Below are positions 7,086 to 12,763 of a DNA stretch of 12,763 bases, one piece after another; position 1 is the stretch's first letter, and every line of letters begins with the position of its first letter. Where the stretch lies: the NCBI GenBank assembly GCA_002358955.1, contig DEPV01000086.1:1-12763 (forward strand), read 5' to 3'. A program made the translations under genes and the position numbers. Origin of the DNA: Erysipelothrix sp. UBA3383 (GTDB taxonomy: Bacteria > Bacillota_I > Bacilli_A > Erysipelotrichales > Erysipelotrichaceae). The notes under the pieces were generated by a model. It was not told the origin of the DNA. It was given only the letters and a program-made list of their open reading frames with translations, and did no database searches.

Positions 7086-8642
7086 TTACTTCGCCACTTC
7101 AATCGCTCTTAATTCGCGAATTACAGTTACTTTAATATTTCCAGGATAAGTCATTTCTGATTCAATTTGCTCACGGATTTCACGTGCTAGTTTCACTGAT
7201 TTTAAGTCATCTAAGACTTCAGGTACTACCATAACGCGAAGTTCACGTCCCGCTTGAATTGCAAAGGCACGTTGAACCCCTTCTTTGGTTGTAGCAATTG
7301 ATTCTAAATCTTCTAATTTTTGAATGTAGTTTTCAAAGGACTCAAAACGAGCACCTTCACGTGATGAACTGATAGCATCTGCTGCTTGTACAAGAACTGC
7401 AATTGCATTATTTGCTTCAATATCACCATGGTGTGATGCAATAGCATTCACAACAATAGCATGTTCACCATGTTTCTTAGCAAGACGAACTCCTAAGTCA
7501 ACGTGTGTTCCTTCAACTTCAAAGTCCATACCTTTACCGATATCGTGAAGTAGTCCAGCACGTTTAGCCAGCTTTTGGTTTAATCCAAGTTCAGCTGCCA
7601 TCATACCTGCAATGTTTGCAACTTCAATAGAATGGGTTAACACATTTTGACCGTATGAATAACGGTATTTTAATTTTCCTAAAATAGTAACAATTTCTTT
7701 GTCCATTTTAGATAATCCAAGATCAAAGATGGTATCTTGACCTGTCTTTTGAATAACTTGGTATAACTCTTTGCGGCATTTAGCCACAACTTCTTCAATG
7801 CGTCCGGGTTGGATACGACCATCTACCATTAAGACTTCAAGTGCCATGCGTGCGATTTCACGTCTTACAGGATCAAAGCTTGATAGTGTAATGATGCCTG
7901 GTGTATCATCCACCAATAAGTCAACGCCAGTTGCTTTTTCAAAGGCTCTAATATTACGACCTTCACGACCAATAATACGACCCTTCATATCTTCATTAGG
8001 TAAGTTTAAGATGTAACTTGTTCTTTCTTGGGTAACATCTTGAGAATAACGAGCAATTGCTAGTGAAATGATATTTCTTGCGACTTCTTCACCATGTAAA
8101 TGTGCCTCATTCTCTCTATCACGAATATAAGCTAAAACTTCGTTTTCCATCTTTTTCTCTACGATGTCAAACAACTCTTTTTTAACTTCTTCCTGCGGCA
8201 TTTGGGAAATGCGTTCCAATTCTTTCAATTGGTTTTCAGATTGCTGTAAAAGTCTTGCTTCTGTCTTTTCAAGACTGATTGTCTTGTTCTCTAGATTGGT
8301 TTGTTTCAATGTTAATTCTTTGTCTTTAGCGACAAGGTTTGAATCTCGAAGGTTCAGTGTTTCTTCTCTTCGATCTAATTTATGTTCATAATCTTGTACT
8401 TCTTTACGTAAAGCGATAGCCTCACGTTCTGCATTTAATTTAATATCATAAGCTTGAGTTTTTGCTTCAAGTGCACCTTGACGCTCAATCATCTCTGCTT
8501 TATCTTGTGCTTCTTTAAGTATTGCTTTGGATTTTTCTAAAGATTGGTTCATTTTGTTTTTGTTCATGATGATCATCGCAAGAATCATTATGACAAATAC
8601 AGCGATACCAGTTAAGACAGAAAAAAATATTGGGTTTTCCAT
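7086..8642 (-). CDS. rny: Ribonuclease Y
   Basis: Membrane-anchored endoribonuclease that starts mRNA decay in many Bacillota. The protein is 518 residues, the usual length. The order is: an N-terminal membrane helix (about 6-26); a long charged coiled coil (about 30-165) with the Rny-type stretch up to the KH domain; a KH RNA-binding domain with GRIIGREGRNIR (221-232); an HD domain with catalytic His366-Asp367 (LLHDIGKG) and NAIASHHGD (399-407); and a C-terminal domain ending VTVIRELRAIEVAK. All key residues are intact. ATG 8642 is preceded by a GAGGAAG ribosome-binding site. It has its own promoter (8701-8729) and shares a transcript with ymdB. Confidence 0.98.
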   Translation of the reverse strand: MENPIFFSVLTGIAVFVIMILAMIIMNKNKMNQSLEKSKAILKEAQDKAEMIERQGALEAKTQAYDIKLNAEREAIALRKEVQDYEHKLDRREETLNLRDSNLVAKDKELTLKQTNLENKTISLEKTEARLLQQSENQLKELERISQMPQEEVKKELFDIVEKKMENEVLAYIRDRENEAHLHGEEVARNIISLAIARYSQDVTQERTSYILNLPNEDMKGRIIGREGRNIRAFEKATGVDLLVDDTPGIITLSSFDPVRREIARMALEVLMVDGRIQPGRIEEVVAKCRKELYQVIQKTGQDTIFDLGLSKMDKEIVTILGKLKYRYSYGQNVLTHSIEVANIAGMMAAELGLNQKLAKRAGLLHDIGKGMDFEVEGTHVDLGVRLAKKHGEHAIVVNAIASHHGDIEANNAIAVLVQAADAISSSREGARFESFENYIQKLEDLESIATTKEGVQRAFAIQAGRELRVMVVPEVLDDLKSVKLAREIREQIESEMTYPGNIKVTVIRELRAIEVAK

Positions 8643-8700
8643 ATATATTCTTCCTCTTTCTTAAATTAATTAGTTTCAATATTAGTTTCCTAATGAATAT

Positions 8701-8729
8701 ATCATACTGTATTTACCAATTAATCACAA
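8701..8729 (-). promoter_or_regulatory. Promoter of rny-ymdB
   Basis: On the minus strand there is TTGTGA (8729-8724), a 17-base spacer and TATGAT (8706-8701), both close to the sigma-A consensus with ideal spacing. It lies 15 bases past the stop codon of the upstream HExxH gene. No terminator is visible between them, so read-through from the membrane operon is possible. Confidence 0.7.
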
Positions 8730-8743
8730 GAGTTTACGGATAT

Positions 8744-9172
8744 TTATCCCCTGCTTGACAAGGCTTTCATGTCTTTGGAGAAAGGCCACAATATCAACCA
8801 GTGCTGAAGCCAGGGAATGGTGATGAAGGGACTCATTGAAGTCCATTTCAATAAAATCAATCCAAAGATGCCCAATACGATGGGACTTAGGCAAATAATG
8901 ATGTTTTTTAAGGGGTTTTCACCCAAATAAACACTGACTTGAAGTGAGAGTCCATCACTTTGTAAAACACAGTGCTGTGTAGCATACAACTTACGACTGA
9001 AACCAATGTGAAATGCTTCATGAAGTGAACTATTTAATATGGCATTAAGACATATGATTGTGATGATGGGATGAATCAAACAAAATACAATAAACCCTTT
9101 CTTTAGAAGAGCGTTCATAATTTGTAAGGTTAATAATAAGATGCTGTGAGTATTGTTAATTTTTAATATCAT
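8744..9172 (-). CDS. Membrane protein with HExxH motif, putative metalloprotease
   Basis: A 142-residue polytopic membrane protein: hydrophobic segments at about 10-20, 26-48, 90-109 and 115-132. At the end of the second lies LHEAFHIGF, an HExxH zinc-protease motif (51-55). Residues S96-P97 lie in the third segment. FSKDM (131-135) near the C-terminus could supply a third, acidic ligand (Asp134), as in M50/DUF3267-like membrane zincins. This family placement is inference from motif and topology only. It is the last gene of the five-gene operon and overlaps the permease by 17 bases. The ribosome-binding site before ATG 9172 is weak (AAGAAAG), so translation is probably coupled. An internal ATG (9118) has no better site. 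Its likely job is processing or defence linked to the ABC transporter; the substrate is unknown. The C-terminus is short for M50 enzymes. Confidence 0.6.
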   Translation of the reverse strand: MILKINNTHSILLLTLQIMNALLKKGFIVFCLIHPIITIICLNAILNSSLHEAFHIGFSRKLYATQHCVLQSDGLSLQVSVYLGENPLKNIIICLSPIVLGIFGLILLKWTSMSPFITIPWLQHWLILWPFSKDMKALSSRG

Positions 9173-10529
9173 GCATTAACTTTCTTAATGACCACAATTC
9201 TAAAAGGATACAAATGATAGTACCTACTAGATAGATTAGTGTCATGCCCCATTGATCCATATTAAAATATTTTTTGACCTCCATACCAATCAGTACACAT
9301 GGAATAATCAGCAGACTAATGCTAGAGATAATGATTTGTTGCTGCTGGGAGTCTTTATAGTTTAAAGGAAATAGAAGTCCTACAAGCTTGAATGCTGATG
9401 CCAGTAGGCATAAAAGAGCAAACTGATATGCAAACTCTGATTTGATATCAGGGACAAAAAGATAAATGATTATAAGATGCATACTATATATGATCATCCA
9501 AGATATCAGAGTGCTAAGATATATGATGAGTATTGAAATCTTGGTACTACGATACAAGTTTATGGAATCTTTAATTTGAGAATAACCATAAATGGCGTGC
9601 ATACTGGGTACAAGAATAAACATTTGAATGACAACAGGATCACTAAAGAGTTCATTTTTAAACCCTGCTATAAGAAACATAATGCCAAAAATTAGTAATG
9701 AATTGAACCAGAAGTCTTTCAAACGTATGGTTTCTTTTAAGTGTTTGAACCAGATTGTATCGGGTATTAACCTCCCAATAATATAGGTTTGGGGATGTTT
9801 ATCATAGGGCTCACTAAAGCTGAGTGTATAAATTAATAAACCAATTAAAAGTAAAATACTGATGACAAGAATTACACTAAAGTTATCAGTGTAAAGATAA
9901 CCCCATAAATTTAAAGGATGAATGATTTCAAGATTTGTATAAGCATAATATAAACTTGCACATAAGACCCCAACACTAATCCAGCGTTTGAATAAAAATC
10001 GTAATAGTATATGAATCAATCGTAGCGCCGACTCAACAAAGAGTGCTGCAAATAAACATTGTAAAATTAATATTAAAGCTATATTTAAACGGTATTGTTT
10101 TAGTTCCAAAAGTGATGGTAAAAATACCATCAAGTTAATAAGAAGTCCCATGGTAAATAAATAAAAGACTTGAATCATAAAACGTAAAGTTTCAATTTGA
10201 ATCGATGATACATCATAGTTGCGTAACATCTTAAAATAGGTATTATCTTGATTTTCAGCAATAATAATTCTTAATATCGCCAATACAATAACAATGGCAC
10301 TGCTTGCAAAAGCTAATGAAGAGAATACATAAACAAGATCTGCTAAATCTTCAATGTCATTGATGATTTCTAATACAGTGATTAGGCTGGCTTTAAGAAT
10401 TAAGGAACTGCTGGCTAATAAAATAAAAAGTGCAATGCCCAATACAAGTGCAATAACAGCATGTTTACTGAGTAAATCGGTGCACTTACGACGAATTTGA
10501 AGTAAATAGGTATGAAGGATTAATTTCAT
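9156..10529 (-). CDS. Polytopic membrane protein, likely ABC transporter permease
   Basis: A 457-residue, very hydrophobic protein with about 11-12 predicted membrane segments in two blocks. Examples are residues about 24-45, 63-89, 118-142, 149-172 and 218-240, with a second series from about 275 to the end. A hydrophilic stretch falls near the middle (about 241-270). The N-terminus is basic and cytoplasmic-looking, as in ABC-2-type permeases. I recognise no family motif, and the call rests on context. Its ATG overlaps the TGA of the ABC ATPase (ATGA), it lacks a good ribosome-binding site, and the ATPase has no other partner in the operon. With 12 segments one copy could hold both halves of a permease. 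The substrate is unknown. Confidence 0.7.
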   Translation of the reverse strand: MKLILHTYLLQIRRKCTDLLSKHAVIALVLGIALFILLASSSLILKASLITVLEIINDIEDLADLVYVFSSLAFASSAIVIVLAILRIIIAENQDNTYFKMLRNYDVSSIQIETLRFMIQVFYLFTMGLLINLMVFLPSLLELKQYRLNIALILILQCLFAALFVESALRLIHILLRFLFKRWISVGVLCASLYYAYTNLEIIHPLNLWGYLYTDNFSVILVISILLLIGLLIYTLSFSEPYDKHPQTYIIGRLIPDTIWFKHLKETIRLKDFWFNSLLIFGIMFLIAGFKNELFSDPVVIQMFILVPSMHAIYGYSQIKDSINLYRSTKISILIIYLSTLISWMIIYSMHLIIIYLFVPDIKSEFAYQFALLCLLASAFKLVGLLFPLNYKDSQQQQIIISSISLLIIPCVLIGMEVKKYFNMDQWGMTLIYLVGTIICILLELWSLRKLMHDIKN

Positions 10530-11200
10530 TGCATAAGGTCGATGAACAACTGTTCTAAGGAGTTTTGTTCAAACTGTTGTTTCAGATCAACGGGACTGCC
10601 ATATGCTTTTAATTCACCCTTTACTAGAAATATAACCGATTGACACAGTTGCTCTATGGCTAAAATATCATGGGAGGAAAGAAGGACGGTCTTTCCTCCT
10701 CTAACATAGTCCTTAAGAAAGGACTTAGTATCCAGGATGGCCTTCATATCAAGACCTCTGAATATTTCATCCAAAATTAAAATGTCAGGATTAACAATGA
10801 ATGCTGCGATCAGTTGAATCTTTTTCTTCATGCCATAGGAAAAGGCATTGATGGGTTTATAGACATCTTCAACCATATCAAAGGCTTCTAAAAGTTTGTT
10901 TTTTAAAGGATCATTGTTCTGTTTATAAAGACTTTCTATAAACCTTAAGTACTCATGACCCGATAATAGATCAGGTAAGATGTTTTCATCGGGAATAAAG
11001 AAGAGTGTGCAATGATCAGAACTCCAATTGATGGCACCACTGTAATCATGATGATTTAAAAGACAGTGGATAAGGGTTGTTTTACCCGAACCGTTAGGTC
11101 CTACCAAACCATTAATCATGCCTTTTGAAATCCTGAGTGAAACATCACTCAAAGCCCTAAAAGAGCCGTAGTATTTATTAATTGAAACAACTTGTATCAT
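10526..11200 (-). CDS. ABC transporter ATP-binding protein
   Basis: A 224-residue cytoplasmic nucleotide-binding domain that powers the neighbouring permease. Motifs in order: Walker A GPNGSGKTT (34-42); a Q-loop region without a clear Gln (FFIPDEN, 67-73); a divergent signature FSYGMKKK (120-127) in place of LSGGQ; Walker B ILILDE (140-145); D-loop RGLD (148-151); and the switch His177 (SSHD). The FSYGM-KKK signature and short length are typical of drug, bacteriocin or peptide exporters of the CcmA-like group. I start it at ATG 11200, with AAGGAGGG (11213-11206) upstream. An in-frame GTG at 11206 would fall in that site. The stop overlaps the permease start by four bases (ATGA). Confidence 0.9.
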   Translation of the reverse strand: MIQVVSINKYYGSFRALSDVSLRISKGMINGLVGPNGSGKTTLIHCLLNHHDYSGAINWSSDHCTLFFIPDENILPDLLSGHEYLRFIESLYKQNNDPLKNKLLEAFDMVEDVYKPINAFSYGMKKKIQLIAAFIVNPDILILDEIFRGLDMKAILDTKSFLKDYVRGGKTVLLSSHDILAIEQLCQSVIFLVKGELKAYGSPVDLKQQFEQNSLEQLFIDLMQ

Positions 11201-11222
11201 TGACACCCTCCTTCTTAAAGTC

Positions 11223-11417
11223 CTACCACGAGCAGGAGAAACGCACTGTGATTAAACTTTTCCAAGAATAACTTCCAGTAAATGTTCCCTTACCATTACG
11301 CAAACACCAGATGAGCATTGAAAAATATAAAACTGCACCAAGAAGCAGTAAAACAGCAATACTGACTGTAAACCATGCGTTCATATCTTTTAATTTATAA
11401 GGATAAACAGGTATCAT
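11223..11417 (-). CDS. 64-aa single-span membrane peptide, unknown function
   Basis: A 64-residue protein with a short N-terminal part (MIPVYPYKLKDMNAWF), one strong membrane segment (about 16-38) and a basic, aromatic tail rich in Gly/Ser/Trp (GTFTGSYSWKSLITVRF, about 44-60) ending in Cys-Ser-Trp. No family is recognised. The start ATG 11417 has an excellent ribosome-binding site (AGGAGGGG just upstream) and overlaps the stop of the 88-aa gene (ATGA), so the gene is very probably real. It could be an accessory subunit of the transporter, a regulator, or the substrate peptide itself. The tail composition makes the last idea worth testing, but there is no visible leader-cleavage motif. Confidence 0.65.
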   Translation of the reverse strand: MIPVYPYKLKDMNAWFTVSIAVLLLLGAVLYFSMLIWCLRNGKGTFTGSYSWKSLITVRFSCSW

Positions 11418-11680
11418 GAAACCCCTCCTTTCTGTTTGATTAATTTGATGGAACAAGCAAGTAAGAGACTGATTCCAAATACAATCAGAAAACTGATGAA
11501 GAAATGGGGCTTCATAAATAAGCCGATTTCAGCACCATCACTCATCACTTGTAAATCCAAACCAAATCCAAAAAACGAGAAGGATCGATTGGAGAATAAA
11601 TGTGCAACAAAACTAAAGACTAAGATTGCTGGATATAATACCAAAGTAATAACCGTAGCAATTGTGGTTTCTTTTTTCAT
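11414..11680 (-). CDS. 88-aa two-span membrane protein, unknown function
   Basis: An 88-residue protein with a basic N-terminus (MKKETT), a membrane segment at about 7-29, an outside loop of about 28 residues with FGFGLDLQVMSDGAEIG (about 37-53), a second membrane segment at about 57-79 and a basic C-terminus (KLIKQKGG). Charges predict both ends in the cytoplasm. No family is recognised. It is the first gene of the operon. ATG 11680 follows GAGGTG (11693-11688) at good spacing. Its TGA overlaps the next ATG by four bases. It may be an accessory or immunity-type membrane protein; that is inference. Confidence 0.7.
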   Translation of the reverse strand: MKKETTIATVITLVLYPAILVFSFVAHLFSNRSFSFFGFGLDLQVMSDGAEIGLFMKPHFFISFLIVFGISLLLACSIKLIKQKGGVS

Positions 11681-11702
11681 CTTCTTTCACCTCACTATAA
11701 AC

Positions 11703-11751
11703 TATGGCTTTAAAGCTATTTATCGATAAAATTAGATAAAAAAAAGCCATA
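11703..11751. repeat. Inverted repeat in the leader of the membrane operon
   Basis: TATGGCTTT (11703-11711) and AAAGCCATA (11743-11751) are a perfect 9-bp inverted repeat 31 bases apart. The right arm is part of the recA terminator (its 3' arm and the start of its T-tract). Between the arms lie two more small palindromes, GCTTTAAAGC (11707-11716) and TTTATCGATAAA (11719-11730). The stretch 11681-11737 is the leader of the five-gene operon. I see no good -35/-10 pair in it, only TATAGT (11699-11694), which is too close to the ribosome-binding site to be a usual -10. Confidence 0.6.
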
Positions 11752-11769
11752 ATCGTGATGATTATGACT
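11738..11769 (-). terminator. Terminator of recA
   Basis: On the minus strand AGTCATAATC (11769-11760) pairs with GATTATGGCT (11754-11745), including one G-U pair, around a five-base loop. A run of T follows at 11745-11738. It lies ten bases past the recA stop codon. It is strong enough to separate recA from the membrane operon, though the operon's own promoter is not obvious. Confidence 0.85.
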
Positions 11770-11778
11770 GAATGTATA

Positions 11779-12763
11779 TTATTTTTGAATCTCTAGGGTT
11801 TGTTTCTCAGGGAAAGCACGTAAGCGTACTTCTTGTGAGATGACTTCGACCAGTTCAGGCTGACTTAGAAGATAATTACGTACAGCATCCTTACCTTGAC
11901 CGATTTTATCATCTTTATAAGCATACCATGAACCCGCTTTATCAATGATGTCATACTTAACACCTAGATCAATCAGTTCACCAATGTATGAGACACCTTG
12001 ACCGTAGATGATTTCAACTTGAACGGCTTTAAAGGGGGGTGCTACCTTGTTTTTAACAACACGGATGTTGGTCTTATTACCAACAATATCAACACCTTTT
12101 TTAATTTGTTCAGAGCGTCGAATATCAATACGTACAGAAGCGTAGAATTTTAAGGCTCTACCTCCAGGTGTCACTTCAGGACTTCCAAACATGACCCCTA
12201 CCTTCTCGCGAAGTTGGTTGATAAAGATTACGGTACAGTTACCCTTATTCATGTTTCCAGCAAGTTTACGCATGGCTTTAGACATCATACGGGCTTGTGC
12301 TCCGACCTGCTGATCACTCATTTCCCCATCCAATTCCGCTTGGGGAACCAGTGCTGCAACACTATCAACAACCACTAAATCAATGGCTCCTGATCGTACT
12401 AAAACATCGACAATTTCAAGGCCTTGCTCACCTGAGTCAGGCTGCGATAAAATCAACTCATCGATATTAACCCCTAAGTTTTGAGCATAGAGTGGGTCTA
12501 TGGCGTTTTCTGCATCAATAAATGCAGCCTTACCCCCTTTTTTCTGGACTTCTGCAATGGCATGTAGGGCCAGTGTTGTTTTACCACTGGACTCAGGGCC
12601 AAAGATTTCAATGATGCGCCCCTTAGGATAGCCACCAATGCCCAAAGCCAAATCAAGACTTAAAGATCCGGTGCTGATGGCATCAACATCAACATTGCTG
12701 CGTTCGCCCAAACGCATAATAGAGCCCTTACCAAATTGTTTCTCAATTTGTTTAAGGGCTTCT
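11779..12763 (-). CDS. recA: Recombinase RecA (5' end outside the window)
   Basis: DNA strand-exchange protein for homologous recombination, and co-protease for LexA-type repressors in SOS. The visible part is 327 residues. The frame stays open to the window edge, and the 15 codons before the internal ATG at 12717 encode EALKQIEKQFGKGSI, a typical RecA N-terminus. That ATG is therefore not the start, and roughly 10-20 residues are missing. Counting from the Met at 12717: Walker A GPESSGKTT (40-48), catalytic Glu70, Walker B VVVD (115-118), L1 region (DGEMSDQQVG, 130-139), and L2 with NQLREKVGVMFGSPEVTPGG (167-186). Residue 71 is Asn (DAENAID) where most RecA proteins have His. The C-terminus is short and lacks an acidic tail. 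A terminator follows. Confidence 0.98.
   Translation of the reverse strand, partial: EALKQIEKQFGKGSIMRLGERSNVDVDAISTGSLSLDLALGIGGYPKGRIIEIFGPESSGKTTLALHAIAEVQKKGGKAAFIDAENAIDPLYAQNLGVNIDELILSQPDSGEQGLEIVDVLVRSGAIDLVVVDSVAALVPQAELDGEMSDQQVGAQARMMSKAMRKLAGNMNKGNCTVIFINQLREKVGVMFGSPEVTPGGRALKFYASVRIDIRRSEQIKKGVDIVGNKTNIRVVKNKVAPPFKAVQVEIIYGQGVSYIGELIDLGVKYDIIDKAGSWYAYKDDKIGQGKDAVRNYLLSQPELVEVISQEVRLRAFPEKQTLEIQK

Noticed and set aside
7085..7102. TTG at 7102 as the ymdB start
   Set aside because: It adds six residues before the conserved MNILFIGD start of the family and overlaps rny without a better ribosome-binding site.
11201..11206. GTG at 11206 as the start of the ABC ATPase
   Set aside because: It falls at the end of the AAGGAGGG ribosome-binding site for ATG 11200.
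11418..11456. An earlier Met (11456) as the start of the 64-aa gene
   Set aside because: It would overlap the 88-aa gene by over 40 bases and place the strong ribosome-binding site inside the coding sequence.
11436..11729. Plus-strand 97-aa ORF opposite the 88-aa gene
   Set aside because: Antisense frame. The minus-strand gene has a good ribosome-binding site and a coupled neighbour, and the plus-strand product looks like unstructured antisense translation.
12715..12717. ATG 12717 as the recA start
   Set aside because: The frame continues to the window edge and encodes the typical RecA N-terminal residues KQFGKGSI upstream.
1..12763. CRISPR arrays, tRNA or rRNA genes, insertion sequences, prophage or attachment sites
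   Set aside because: I found no spaced direct repeats, no cloverleaf with CCA-type end, no transposase or integrase and no flanking duplication around the membrane operon.

Overview
This is a chromosomal window from a low-GC Gram-positive bacterium (Bacillota). The evidence is the gene set: RNase Y, YmdB, an RNase J, a SpoIIIE/FtsK translocase, a YneF-type protein and a bacterial-type ProRS with an editing insertion. Divergent proteins, AT-rich spacers and TGA used as a normal stop (end of the ABC ATPase and of the 88-aa gene) fit an Erysipelotrichia-like lineage better than Bacilli proper or the code-4 Mollicutes. The lineage is my impression from the sequences, not a computed placement.

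Layout, left to right. (1) 25-322: yneF on the minus strand with its own promoter and terminator. (2) 324-517: a compact region holding a probable 6S-like structured RNA on the minus strand and, inside a perfect inverted repeat, two back-to-back extended -10 promoters. One fires left into the RNA and the other right into proS. (3) 545-2233: proS on the plus strand, ending in a terminator shared with the convergent ftsK. (4) 2259-6294: a minus-strand unit rnj-ftsK with its own promoter. The RNase J has lost several metal-binding residues. (5) 6291-8729: a minus-strand unit rny-ymdB with a good promoter and a good terminator. (6) 8744-11680: an accessory-looking minus-strand operon of five tightly overlapping genes, encoding two small membrane proteins, an ABC ATPase, a polytopic permease and an HExxH membrane protein. 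(7) 11738-12763: recA with a strong terminator. Its 5' end lies outside the window.

How the parts fit. The housekeeping part concerns RNA turnover (rny, ymdB, rnj), chromosome segregation and repair (ftsK, recA) and translation (proS). RNase Y, its partner phosphodiesterase YmdB and an RNase J subunit lie side by side, which suggests a local mRNA-decay cluster, although a terminator splits it into two transcription units. The five-gene membrane operon sits between recA and rny, which are often near neighbours in Bacillota. It is the least explained part of the window and looks like a transporter/protease module that exports, processes or protects against a peptide or other membrane-active substrate. 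The other unusual element is the 6S-like RNA sharing a bidirectional promoter with proS.
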